A stretch of 64,000 nucleotides of DNA from Caulobacter segnis (lineage in GTDB: Bacteria > Pseudomonadota > Alphaproteobacteria > Caulobacterales > Caulobacteraceae), in assembly GCF_019931575.1 (NCBI RefSeq), contig NZ_CP082923.1, positions 1,550,001 through 1,614,000 on the forward strand, given 5' to 3'. The translations under genes and the position numbers were made by a program. Positions 51,049 through 63,347 of this stretch are shown here, in pieces. Within the stretch, counting starts at the first letter, position 1; the number at the start of each line of letters is the position of its first letter. Below the pieces are notes generated by a model. The model did not search any database. It was given only the letters and a program-made list of their open reading frames with translations, and had not been told where the DNA came from.

Positions 51049-51281
51049 GGCAGAGCCTTTCGCGCCAACGCCCGTTCGCTGAGCTTCGAGGCATGATCGG
51101 CCTTCGAGCGAGCCCCCGTCACCTAAAATTCACCCGTCGAAAGCCGATTGGTCTTATGGCGGCCTCCAGACGTTTAGCCTAGTTAAGGCGCGTCCTCCGT
51201 CCCACATGACGGGAGGAAGCTGGAGCGCTTGCCTTTCTGCCGCAGGCATGTCATGACAACGTTGTCATAGGGTGGACGACA
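51049..51281. other. Intergenic region between flagellar operon and zwf
   Basis: No gene is evident. It includes a hairpin TCCTCCGTC / GACGGGAGGA (51198-51222), an AT-richer patch (TTTAGCCTAGTTAAG) near 51173-51186 that could belong to a promoter, and the palindrome at 51253. Confidence 0.5.
51253..51268. promoter_or_regulatory. Palindromic operator upstream of zwf
   Basis: ATGACAACGTTGTCAT is a perfect 16-bp palindrome centred about 24 bp before the zwf start, with an extra TGTCATGACA half-site pair overlapping at 51249-51258. Odd central CG symmetry and length are typical for LacI-family regulators. The same arms recur before the lacI gene at 58028. Confidence 0.75.
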
Positions 51282-52745
51282 TTGGTGAAGAAGAAAGACG
51301 ACGGCGAGAACGGCCGCGAGGTCCTGGTGCTGCTGGGCGGCGCGGGTGATCTGGCTCTGCGAATGCTTTTGCCTTCGCTGTACTTCCTGGAACTTGATCG
51401 GCTGCTGCCGCACGACTTGCGGATCATCGGCGTAGCGCGCGCGGACCATGACGCCGCCGGCTACAAGGCCCTGGTGCGCGAGCAACTGGGCAAGCGCGCG
51501 ACGGTGGAGGAGGCGGTCTGGAACCGCCTGGCCGCCCGCCTCGACTACGTGCCCGCCAACATCACCAGCGAGGACGACACCAAGAAGCTGGCCGAGCGGA
51601 TCGGCGAGCACGGCGACCTGGTCATCTTCTTCTCGCTGTCGCCCAGCCTGTACGGCCCGGCCTGCCAGGCGCTGCAGGCGGCCGGCCTGACGGGGCCCAA
51701 GACCCGCCTGATCCTGGAGAAGCCCCTGGGGCGCGACCTGGAAAGCTCAAAGGTCACCAACGCCGCCGTCGCCGCCGTGGTCGACGAGAGCCAAGTCTTC
51801 CGGATCGACCACTATCTGGGCAAGGAGACGGTCCAGAACCTGACCGCCCTGCGCTTCGCCAATGTGCTGTTCGAGCCCCTGTGGGACCGCAACACGATCG
51901 ACCACGTGCAGATCACCATCGCCGAGACCGAGAAGGTCGGCGACCGCTGGCCCTATTACGATGAATACGGCGCGCTGCGGGACATGGTGCAGAACCACAT
52001 GCTGCAGCTGCTCTGCCTCGTCGCCATGGAGGCGCCGTCGGGCTTCGACCCCGACGCGGTCCGCGACGAGAAGGTCAAGGTTCTGCGCAGCCTGCGCCCC
52101 TTCACCAAGGAGAGCGTGGCCCACGACACGGTGCGCGGCCAGTACGTGGCCGGCGTGGTCGAGGGCGGCGCCCGGCCGGGCTATGTCGAGGAAGTCGGCA
52201 AGGCCACCAAGACCGAGACCTTCGTGGCGATGAAGGTGGCGATCGACAACTGGCGCTGGGACGGCGTGCCGTTCTTCCTGCGCACCGGCAAGAACCTGCC
52301 CGACCGCCGCACCCAGATCGTCGTCCAGTTCAAGCCGCTGCCGCACAACATCTTCGGCCCGCTGACCGACGGTGAACTGTGCGCCAACCGCCTGGTCATC
52401 GACCTGCAGCCGGACGAAGACATCTCGCTGACGATCATGAACAAGCGTCCGGGCCTGTCGGAAGAGGGCATGCGCCTGCAGTCGCTGCCGCTGTCGCTGT
52501 CGTTCGGCCAGAGCGGCGGCCGTCGCCGCATCGCCTACGAGAAGCTGTTCGTGGACGCGTTCCGCGGTGACCGCACCCTGTTCGTGCGCCGTGACGAGGT
52601 CGAGCAGGCCTGGCGGTTCATCGACGGCGTCTCGGCCGCCTGGGCCGAGGCCGGCATCGAGCCCGCGCCTTACGCCGCCGGCACCTGGGGGCCGCAGTCC
52701 TCGCAGGGCCTGATCTCGCCCGGCGGCCGGTCCTGGAAGGCTTGA
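51282..52745 (+). CDS. zwf: Glucose-6-phosphate 1-dehydrogenase
   Basis: A 487-residue enzyme that oxidises glucose 6-phosphate to 6-phosphogluconolactone, feeding the Entner-Doudoroff route. The Rossmann motif is LLGGAGDLALRMLLPSLY, the substrate/catalytic motif RIDHYLGKETVQNL (about residue 171), and EKPLGRDLESS precedes it. Start is TTG 51282 or GTG 51285; both follow a GGTGGA site. It is the first gene of zwf-pgl-edd-glk, and a perfect palindrome overlaps its promoter. Gene order and operator argue for glucose-responsive control. Confidence 0.97.
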   Translation: MVKKKDDGENGREVLVLLGGAGDLALRMLLPSLYFLELDRLLPHDLRIIGVARADHDAAGYKALVREQLGKRATVEEAVWNRLAARLDYVPANITSEDDTKKLAERIGEHGDLVIFFSLSPSLYGPACQALQAAGLTGPKTRLILEKPLGRDLESSKVTNAAVAAVVDESQVFRIDHYLGKETVQNLTALRFANVLFEPLWDRNTIDHVQITIAETEKVGDRWPYYDEYGALRDMVQNHMLQLLCLVAMEAPSGFDPDAVRDEKVKVLRSLRPFTKESVAHDTVRGQYVAGVVEGGARPGYVEEVGKATKTETFVAMKVAIDNWRWDGVPFFLRTGKNLPDRRTQIVVQFKPLPHNIFGPLTDGELCANRLVIDLQPDEDISLTIMNKRPGLSEEGMRLQSLPLSLSFGQSGGRRRIAYEKLFVDAFRGDRTLFVRRDEVEQAWRFIDGVSAAWAEAGIEPAPYAAGTWGPQSSQGLISPGGRSWKA

Positions 52746-52747
52746 GC

Positions 52748-53446
52748 ATGGCCCAGGAACCAGCAAAGCTGGAAGCCTTCGGCTCGCGCGAAGCCCTCTA
52801 CGACGCCGCCGCCTCGATCCTGGTCGGGGCGCTGACGACGGCCGTGGCGACCCACGGCAAGGCCGGCTTCGCCGCGACCGGCGGTTCGACCCCGGCCCCG
52901 GTCTATGACCGCATGGCCGGCATGACCGCGCCCTGGGACAAGATCACGGTCACACTGACCGACGAGCGCTTCGTCCCGCCGACCGATCCCAGCAGCAACG
53001 AGGGCCTGGTCCGTCGTCACCTGCTGAAGGACGAGGCTGCCAAGGCCGAGTTCGCGCCGCTGTTCATCGAAGGCGTCAGCCACGAGGAAAGCGCCTATCT
53101 GGCCCAGGACGGCGTTGACGCCGCCGCGCCGTTCGGCGTGGTGCTGCTGGGTGTGGGTCCCGACGGCCACTTCGCCTCGCTGTTCCCGGGCAATCCGGTG
53201 CTGGCGCGCGGCCTGGATCTTCACTCCGAGCGCTCGGTCCTGGCCGTGCCGCCGGGCGATCCGGCCCCGGACATCCCGCGCCTGTCCCTGACCCTGGCCG
53301 CCCTGACGCGCACGGATTTGATCGTGCTGCTGGTCACCGGCGCGGCCAAGAAAGCGTTGTTGGAAGGCGACGTCGATCCGGCCCTGCCGGTCGCCGCCAT
53401 CCTGAAGCAGGACCGCGCCAAGGTCCGCATCCTCTGGGCGGAGTAG
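52748..53446 (+). CDS. pgl: 6-phosphogluconolactonase
   Basis: A 232-residue lactonase of the NagB/DevB family. It has TGGSTPAPVYDRMAG, TLTDERFVPPTDPSSNEGLVRRHLL and the catalytic-region GVGPDGHFASLFPG (about residue 137). It opens 6-phosphogluconolactone made by Zwf. The ATG lies 2 bp after the zwf stop; a TTG overlapping the stop is less likely. It is the second gene of the operon, with edd 6 bp after its stop. Confidence 0.95.
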   Translation: MAQEPAKLEAFGSREALYDAAASILVGALTTAVATHGKAGFAATGGSTPAPVYDRMAGMTAPWDKITVTLTDERFVPPTDPSSNEGLVRRHLLKDEAAKAEFAPLFIEGVSHEESAYLAQDGVDAAAPFGVVLLGVGPDGHFASLFPGNPVLARGLDLHSERSVLAVPPGDPAPDIPRLSLTLAALTRTDLIVLLVTGAAKKALLEGDVDPALPVAAILKQDRAKVRILWAE

Positions 53447-53452
53447 ATCGCC

Positions 53453-55261
53453 ATGAGCCTGAACCCGGTCATCGCCGAAGTCACCGCCCGCATCGTGGCG
53501 CGCAGCAAGGACAGCCGCGCCGCGTACCTGGCCAACATGCAGCACGCGATCGAGAGCCAGCCTGGCCGCGCCAAGCTGTCCTGCGCCAACTGGGCCCACG
53601 CCTTCGCCGCCTCGCCGGGCGTCGACAAGGTCCGCGCCCTGGATCCGAACGCGCCGAACATCGGCATCGTCTCGGCCTATAACGACATGCTGTCGGCCCA
53701 CCAGCCGCTGGAAGAGTATCCGGCGCTGATCAAGGCCGCCGCGCGCGAGGTCGGGGCCACCGCCCAGTTCGCCGGCGGCGTGCCCGCCATGTGCGATGGC
53801 GTCACCCAGGGCCGTCCGGGCATGGAGCTGTCGCTGTTCTCGCGCGACGTCATCGCCATGGCCACGGCCGTGGCCCTGACCCACGACGCCTTCGACTCGG
53901 CCCTGTATCTGGGCGTCTGCGACAAGATCGTGCCGGGCCTGGTGATCGGCGCCCTGACCTTCAGCCACCTGCCGGCCTTGTTCGTGCCCGCCGGCCCGAT
54001 GACCTCGGGCCTGCCCAACAGCGAGAAGGCCCGCATCCGTGCGCTCTACGCCGAGGGCAAGGTCGGCCGCGCCGAACTGCTGGAGGCCGAGAGCGCCAGC
54101 TACCACGGCCCGGGCACCTGCACCTTCTACGGCACGGCCAACACCAATCAGATGCTGATGGAGCTGATGGGCTTCCATCTGCCCGGTTCGGCTTTCGTGC
54201 ATCCCAACACGCCGCTGCGCGAGGCCCTGGTTAAGGAAGCTGCGCGCCGCGCCGCCGCCGTGACCAACAAGGGCAACGAATTCATCCCAGTCGGCCGGAT
54301 GATCGACGAGAAGTCGATCGTCAACGGCGTGGTCGGCCTGATGGCTACCGGCGGCTCGACCAACCTGGCCCTGCACATCGTCGCCATGGCCCACGCGGCC
54401 GGCATCCAGCTGACCCTGGAGGACCTGGACGACATCTCCAAGGCCACCCCGCTCTTGGCCCGCGTCTATCCGAACGGCTCGGCCGACGTGAATCACTTCC
54501 AGGCCGCCGGCGGCATGGCCTTCGTGATCCGCGAGCTGCTGAAGGCCGGCCTGGTCCACGAGGACGTCCAGACCATCGCCGGCGCCGGCCTGTCGCTCTA
54601 CGCCCAGGAGCCGATCCTCGAGGACGGCGTCCTGACCTGGCGTGAGGGGACGCAGGAAAGCCTGGACACCGCCATCGTCCGTCCGGTCTCCGACCCGTTC
54701 AGCAAGGAGGGCGGCCTGCGCCTGCTGTCCGGCAACCTGGGGCGCGGCGTCATGAAGATCTCGGCCGTGAAGCCCGAGCACCACGTGATCGAAGCGCCCT
54801 GCGCCGTGTTCCAGGAGCAGGAAGACTTCATCGCCGCCTTCAAGCGCGGCGAGCTGGATCGCGACGTCGTGGTCGTCGTCCGCTTCCAGGGGCCGTCGGC
54901 CAACGGCATGCCCGAGCTGCACAACCTGTCGCCGTCGATCTCGGTGCTGCTGGACCGCGGCTACAAGGTGGCCCTGGTCACCGACGGCCGCATGTCGGGC
55001 GCCTCGGGCAAGACCCCGGCCGCCATCCACGTGACGCCCGAAGCCGCCAAGGGCGGGCCCCTGGCCTATGTCCAGGACGGCGACGTGATCAGCGTCAACG
55101 CCGAAACCGGCGAACTGAAAATCCTGGTGGACGAGGCGGCCCTGCTGGCTCGCACGCCAGCGAACGTCCCGGCGTCCAAGCCGGGCTTTGGCAGGGAACT
55201 GTTCGGATGGATGCGAGCGGGGGTCGGCGCGGCCGACGCCGGCGCGTCCGTCTTTGCTTGA
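53453..55261 (+). CDS. edd: 6-phosphogluconate dehydratase
   Basis: A 602-residue Fe-S dehydratase of the IlvD/Edd family that makes 2-keto-3-deoxy-6-phosphogluconate. Cys that bind the cluster are visible in [41 protein letters not shown] and [23 protein letters not shown] Lys/Arg-rich N-terminus and the C-terminal [17 protein letters not shown] complete the match. It shares the zwf operon; glk follows after 14 bp. The partner aldolase gene eda is not in this window. Confidence 0.96.
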   Translation: MSLNPVIAEVTARIVARSKDSRAAYLANMQHAIESQPGRAKLSCANWAHAFAASPGVDKVRALDPNAPNIGIVSAYNDMLSAHQPLEEYPALIKAAAREVGATAQFAGGVPAMCDGVTQGRPGMELSLFSRDVIAMATAVALTHDAFDSALYLGVCDKIVPGLVIGALTFSHLPALFVPAGPMTSGLPNSEKARIRALYAEGKVGRAELLEAESASYHGPGTCTFYGTANTNQMLMELMGFHLPGSAFVHPNTPLREALVKEAARRAAAVTNKGNEFIPVGRMIDEKSIVNGVVGLMATGGSTNLALHIVAMAHAAGIQLTLEDLDDISKATPLLARVYPNGSADVNHFQAAGGMAFVIRELLKAGLVHEDVQTIAGAGLSLYAQEPILEDGVLTWREGTQESLDTAIVRPVSDPFSKEGGLRLLSGNLGRGVMKISAVKPEHHVIEAPCAVFQEQEDFIAAFKRGELDRDVVVVVRFQGPSANGMPELHNLSPSISVLLDRGYKVALVTDGRMSGASGKTPAAIHVTPEAAKGGPLAYVQDGDVISVNAETGELKILVDEAALLARTPANVPASKPGFGRELFGWMRAGVGAADAGASVFA

Positions 55262-55275
55262 GGAAGCATCAGGTC

Positions 55276-56271
55276 ATGGACGGCAATCACAGCGGGGGTC
55301 TCGGCCTCGTCGGCGACATCGGGGGCACCAACGCCCGCTTCGCCCTGGTCGAATTCGACGGTCAGGACCCGCGCCTGATCGAGCCCACCGCCTTTAAGGG
55401 CGAGGACTACGGCACGGCCGAGGCCGCCATTGAAGCCTATCTGCAGAAGGTCGGGGTCAGGCATCCCGACCAGGCGGTGGTGGCGGTGGCGGGGCCCATC
55501 GACCACGGCCAGGTTCACATGACCAATCTCGATTGGCGGATCTCCGAGGACGGCCTGCGCCGGGCCGGCGGCTTCCGCGCCGCCAAGCTGATCAACGACT
55601 TCACCGCCCAGGCCCTGGCCGCGCCGCGCCTGGCGCCCAAGGACCTGCGCCAGGTCGGCCCGCTGCCGACTTCGGGCGAGGGGGATCTGGCCATCCTCGG
55701 TCCGGGCACCGGCTTCGGCGTCGCGGGCCTGGTGCGTCGTCACGGCCAGGAGATCCCGCTGGCCACCGAAGGCGGCCACGTCGCCTTCGCGCCGCTGGAC
55801 GAGGTCGAGATCGAGGTGCTGCGCCTGCTGACCAAGCAGCTGAACGGCGGCCGTGTCTCGGTCGAGCGCATCCTGTCGGGTCCGGGCATGGAGGACCTGC
55901 ACGTCGCGCTCGGCGAGGCCGAGGGCCGCAAGGTCGAGACCCTGACCGCCAAGCAGATCACCGAACGCGCCGTCGAAGGCTGCGCCGACAGCTTGGCGAC
56001 CGTGAACCGTTTCTGCGCGGTGCTGGGCTCGACGGCCGGCGACGCCGCCCTGACCCTGGGCGCGCGCGGCGGCGTGTTTATCGCCGGCGGCATCGCCCCC
56101 CGGATCATCGACATCCTGGAAAAGAGCCCGTTCCGCGAGCGCTTCGACGCCAAGGGGCGCCTGTCGGGCTTCACCCAGGCGATCCCGACCCACGTCATCC
56201 TGCACCCGCACACGGCCCTGATCGGCGCCGCTGTGGCCCTGACGCCGGAGGGCCGGGCGGCGGTCTCCTGA
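55276..56271 (+). CDS. glk: Glucokinase
   Basis: A 331-residue ROK-independent, Glk-type glucokinase. [16 protein letters not shown] (about residues 11-26) is the phosphate loop, [19 protein letters not shown] and [10 protein letters not shown] form the substrate region, and [13 protein letters not shown] plus the C-terminal [13 protein letters not shown] bind ATP. It phosphorylates glucose that enters the cell or is released by the neighbouring GH3 enzyme. ATG at 55276 is chosen because it places the loop at the usual distance. It is convergent with the paralogous secreted genes. Confidence 0.94.
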   Translation: MDGNHSGGLGLVGDIGGTNARFALVEFDGQDPRLIEPTAFKGEDYGTAEAAIEAYLQKVGVRHPDQAVVAVAGPIDHGQVHMTNLDWRISEDGLRRAGGFRAAKLINDFTAQALAAPRLAPKDLRQVGPLPTSGEGDLAILGPGTGFGVAGLVRRHGQEIPLATEGGHVAFAPLDEVEIEVLRLLTKQLNGGRVSVERILSGPGMEDLHVALGEAEGRKVETLTAKQITERAVEGCADSLATVNRFCAVLGSTAGDAALTLGARGGVFIAGGIAPRIIDILEKSPFRERFDAKGRLSGFTQAIPTHVILHPHTALIGAAVALTPEGRAAVS

Positions 56272-56281
56272 TCGCGTCCGG

Positions 56282-57046
56282 TCAGTAACCGGCCTTCTGC
56301 ATGTCCATCGTCTTCTTCGCGATGAGCTTCTGGCACTGGGCGGCGCTCAGGCCCAGCGGCTTGTCGCGGCCGGCCGCCTGACGCTTGGCGAAATAGGGCT
56401 TCACCAGCTCCAGCACATCGGGGGCGAAGAGGAAGGGCTGGTTCAGCGGCGCCAGCGCGGACTGGACCTGGGCCCGCGTCAGGCGCGCCTGACAGGCCCC
56501 GACGGTCCTGGCCAGTTCGCCGCCGCCCAGGATGAAGGGCGTCTGCCATCCGGCGCGTCCCTTCGGCTCCAGCAGGCTGTCGACATAGCGCCGCACGACC
56601 GTCGGGATGTTGCCGACCGGCGGAGTCATCAGGGTCGAGCCGATGGGATCGTCGACCGCGCGGCGGCATTTGGTGGCCAACTCCTCGACCGCGTCCCTCA
56701 AGGCCCGATCGGCGCTGGGATCATCGAGGCGCGCCTGGGCGGCGTCCATCTTGGCGCGCATGGCCTGGTTTTCGTCGGCCTTGGCGGCGGCCACGGCGGC
56801 GGCGGCGTCCTGGGCCGAGACCCCTACGCGCTCGCCGTACCGGGCCACCGCCTCGTCGAAGGCCTTTCCGTCCTGGTCGCGAAGGCCGTAGCCGAGAACC
56901 TGGCAGGAGGGCGCATCGCCGGCGAGGCGGCCCAGGATGTCGAAGCGACCCATGATCTCGGGCGGTATCGACGGGGATTGCGCGAAGGCCAATGGCGGCG
57001 CGATCGACATGATCGCCATGGCCGCCAGCACACCGGACAGTTTCAT
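56282..57046 (-). CDS. Exported hypothetical protein, paralogue A of a tandem pair
   Basis: A 254-residue secreted protein with signal peptide (MKLSGVLAAMAIMSIAPPLAFAQ). It aligns with the neighbour at 57153-57914: both have an N-terminal LGR-AG segment with a Cys (SCQVLGYG vs TVCGEFGFK), a helical middle with Cys (ATKCRRAVDDP), then WQTP followed by a Cys (GACQARLTRAQ) and a final AAQC/ATQC motif. Four Cys are conserved. The family is unknown to me. It is convergent with glk and separated from its paralogue by 106 bp. Confidence 0.75.
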   Translation of the reverse strand: MKLSGVLAAMAIMSIAPPLAFAQSPSIPPEIMGRFDILGRLAGDAPSCQVLGYGLRDQDGKAFDEAVARYGERVGVSAQDAAAAVAAAKADENQAMRAKMDAAQARLDDPSADRALRDAVEELATKCRRAVDDPIGSTLMTPPVGNIPTVVRRYVDSLLEPKGRAGWQTPFILGGGELARTVGACQARLTRAQVQSALAPLNQPFLFAPDVLELVKPYFAKRQAAGRDKPLGLSAAQCQKLIAKKTMDMQKAGY

Positions 57047-57152
57047 TCGAGCAGCCCTCCGCCCCGAGCGTTGATCATGGCCATACACGCGCGCAGCTTT
57101 GGCGTTTTTGGGGCGCGGGTGGCGGTTCGCCGGGCGGCCGCCACCCCGTCCG

Positions 57153-57914
57153 TTACCTTGCCGCCTTCAGCTTATCGGCGCGGGCGGTCAGCAGGCGGTT
57201 GCACTGCGTGGCGTCGAGGCTCACGTCGGACATCTCATCGCGGCGTTTCCAGAACTCGAAATAGGCGCGCGCCTTGTTCTCGACCGCCGCCGGGAAGCGA
57301 TTGGGCGCGTAGAGTTCGGCGACATAGGCGTCGGACTGGGCGCGTGTGAGATGGGTCTTGCAGACGGTGACCGCCTGGATCATGTCCGCCCCCGCGCGCA
57401 TGTAAGGGGTCTGCCAGCTGGCGTAGCCCGTGGGCATCAGGAGCTCATCGGTGGCGTTGCGGAGCAGGATGTCGTCGCTCAGCGAGGAGTCGGTGACGAT
57501 GGTGCGGCCAGCCGGATCGCGGGCGACCTCGCGACAGGCTGCGATGATCTTGCGGGCCTGGCCGCGGACGTTCTGGGCGAGGCTGGCTTCATCTTCGTTG
57601 TCGCCCTGGGACATCGCCGCGATGTCGCGCTGAGCCTGCCGCATCGCATTGTCCATGGCGTTCTTGACGTAGGTGTACGACAGGGTTTCCGAGAAGCCGG
57701 CGCGCGCACCCAGGGCGATGGCGCTGTTCGCGTAGGATTCGACCCTCTCCTGGTGGACCTTGAAGCCGAACTCCCCGCAAACGGTCGCCTGGCCGGCGTA
57801 GCGGCCCAGCTGGTTGAGTCGCGCGACGGGATCCTGCTCGACCTGGGCCTGCGCGGTGTTTGCGCCCATCAGGCCGAGCGTGGCCACCAGGGCCAATGCG
57901 TTCCGCTTGAACAT
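57153..57914 (-). CDS. Exported hypothetical protein, paralogue B of a tandem pair
   Basis: A 253-residue secreted protein (signal MFKRNALALVATLGLMGANTAQA). It resembles the preceding gene over its full length: LGRYAGQATVCGEFGF, GYASWQTPYMRAGADMIQAVTVCKTHLTRAQ and SLDATQCNRLLTARADKL. It differs in an expanded middle (AMRQAQRDIAAMSQGDNEDEASLAQ). The pair probably arose by local duplication. No function is evident; conserved Cys suggest a disulfide-stabilised periplasmic protein. Confidence 0.75.
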   Translation of the reverse strand: MFKRNALALVATLGLMGANTAQAQVEQDPVARLNQLGRYAGQATVCGEFGFKVHQERVESYANSAIALGARAGFSETLSYTYVKNAMDNAMRQAQRDIAAMSQGDNEDEASLAQNVRGQARKIIAACREVARDPAGRTIVTDSSLSDDILLRNATDELLMPTGYASWQTPYMRAGADMIQAVTVCKTHLTRAQSDAYVAELYAPNRFPAAVENKARAYFEFWKRRDEMSDVSLDATQCNRLLTARADKLKAAR

Positions 57915-58027
57915 TTCTCTTCCCCGAACGCCATTCGCGGCGCTGCAACCTCTGGATACTCGGCTCGATTTGAGCGTGTAAAGCCGGCCCGTTCCCAGTT
58001 TGGGCGTCGTGGTCGTAGGGGGCTCGC

Positions 58028-58045
58028 CATGACAGCCTTGTCATG
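58028..58045. promoter_or_regulatory. Palindromic operator upstream of the lacI-type gene
   Basis: CATGACA-GCCT-TGTCATG has 7-bp perfect arms and lies 48 bp before the regulator start, matching the ATGACA-N4-TGTCAT operator found before zwf. It suggests negative autoregulation. Confidence 0.7.
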
Positions 58046-58092
58046 CCTTAGTATTCGCCACACCGAACGAATCGGGGCGGCGAGGGACGGAA

Positions 58093-59112
58093 TTGAGCGC
58101 CAAGATCACGATCCACGACGTGGCGCGCGAGAGCGGCGTCTCGATCAAGACCGTTTCGCGGGTCCTCAACCGTGAGCCCAACGTCAAGGCCGACACCCGC
58201 GACCGGGTGCAGGCCGCCGTGGCCGCGCTGAACTACCGGCCCAACATCTCGGCCCGCAGTCTGGCGGGCTCGAAAGCCTATCTGATCGGCGTCTTCTTCG
58301 ACAATCCCAGCCCCGGCTACGTCACCGACGTGCAGTTGGGCGCGATCGCGCGGTGCCGTCAGGAGGGCTATCACCTGATCGTCGAGCCTATCGACTCCAC
58401 GATCGACGTCGAGGACCAGGTCGCGCCGATGCTGGCCACCCTGCGCATGGACGGGGTGATCCTGACGCCGCCGCTCAGCGACCATCCGATCGTGCTGGCC
58501 GCGCTGGAGCGGGAAGGGGTGCCCTATGTGCGCATCGCGCCCGGCGGCGACCTGGATCGCGCGCCGTGGGTCAGCATGGACGACCGGCTGGCGGCCTACG
58601 AGATGACCCGGCACCTGATCGGCCTGGGCCATCGAGACATCGGCTTCATCATTGGCCACCCGGACCACGGCGCCTCGCACCGCCGCCACGCGGGCTTCGT
58701 CGACGCCATGCGCGACGCCGGCCTGGTCGTTCGTGACGATCGGGTGGCGCAAGGCTTCTTCTCGTTCCGCTCCGGCTTCGAAGCCGCCGAGAGGCTGCTG
58801 AGCGGGGCCGATCGCCCGACCGCCGTCTTCGCCTCGAACGACGACATGGCGCTGGGCGTCATGGCCGTCGCCAACCGCCTGCGCCTTGACGTGCCGGCCC
58901 AACTGTCGGTCGCCGGTTTCGACGATACGCCGGGCGCCAAGATCACCTGGCCGCAGCTGACCACCGTGCGCCAGCCGATCTTCGCGATGGCCGGCGCCGC
59001 CGCCGACATGCTGATGCATGGCGTCGAGCAGGAGGAGGGCGCGCCGCCGCCGTCGCGCCTGCTGGATTTCGAGCTGGTGGTCCGGGAATCCACGGGAACA
59101 GCGCCCCGTTAG
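58093..59112 (+). CDS. LacI-family transcriptional regulator
   Basis: A 339-residue repressor. The HTH and hinge are ITIHDVARESGVSIKTVSRVLNREPNVKADTRDRVQAAVAALNYRPNISARSLAG (about residues 5-60), and the sugar-binding fold includes VFFDNPSPGYV, TPPLSDHP and VFASNDDMALGVMAVANR. It starts at TTG (58093), with a GGGACGGAA site. It lies between the ED operon and the GH3 gene, and similar palindromes precede all three, so it is the probable regulator of glucose or cellobiose catabolism. The effector is unknown. Confidence 0.92.
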   Translation: MSAKITIHDVARESGVSIKTVSRVLNREPNVKADTRDRVQAAVAALNYRPNISARSLAGSKAYLIGVFFDNPSPGYVTDVQLGAIARCRQEGYHLIVEPIDSTIDVEDQVAPMLATLRMDGVILTPPLSDHPIVLAALEREGVPYVRIAPGGDLDRAPWVSMDDRLAAYEMTRHLIGLGHRDIGFIIGHPDHGASHRRHAGFVDAMRDAGLVVRDDRVAQGFFSFRSGFEAAERLLSGADRPTAVFASNDDMALGVMAVANRLRLDVPAQLSVAGFDDTPGAKITWPQLTTVRQPIFAMAGAAADMLMHGVEQEEGAPPPSRLLDFELVVRESTGTAPR

Positions 59113-59419
59113 GGCGTTTTCGCCGAGCCCACGGATGTTACCGCAATCATATTGTGCTTGACAGCGCTGTCCAATCGACGTGAGATCGGTGCGATCAAGA
59201 CGGTCGCCCACGGAAAGGCGGCGTCAGGAGGAAACGCCATGACCCCGCCTGGCCTGACCAGCGCCCGTCGCGCCATCCTGTGCGCACGATCACTCCCCTC
59301 CAAGCGGCCCTGACCGCTTTTCTTTCGCTCGGCGCGGTCACCCCGCAAGCGCCGCGCCGAGCGTCTTTCTCGACATTTCACATGGTCCGCCGGGGGGCGG
59401 GCGTATCCTGGGAAACAAC
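59113..59419. other. 307-bp upstream region of the GH3 gene
   Basis: No gene is seen. The perfect palindrome at 59160-59171 lies near its left end, and a TTGACA (59158-59163) overlaps it. The rest has no repeat or terminator that I can support. A long 5' UTR of about 240 bp would result if transcription starts near the palindrome. Confidence 0.5.
59158..59175. promoter_or_regulatory. Palindrome upstream of the GH3 beta-glucosidase gene
   Basis: GACAGCGCTGTC is a perfect 12-bp palindrome (59160-59171) within TTGACA-GCGC-TGTCCA. It shares the TGACA/TGTC half-sites of the operators at zwf and lacI, with one mismatch in the outer right arm. It also covers a TTGACA -35-like hexamer. Confidence 0.6.
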
Positions 59420-61897
<2,478 letters not shown>

Positions 61898-61916
61898 CTA
61901 AAGAAGGAGCGACGGC

Positions 61917-63347
<1,431 letters not shown>

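Noticed and set aside
52670-55030. 786-codon antisense frame across pgl and edd
   Set aside because: Both pgl and edd are unmistakable on the plus strand, so this is a shadow.
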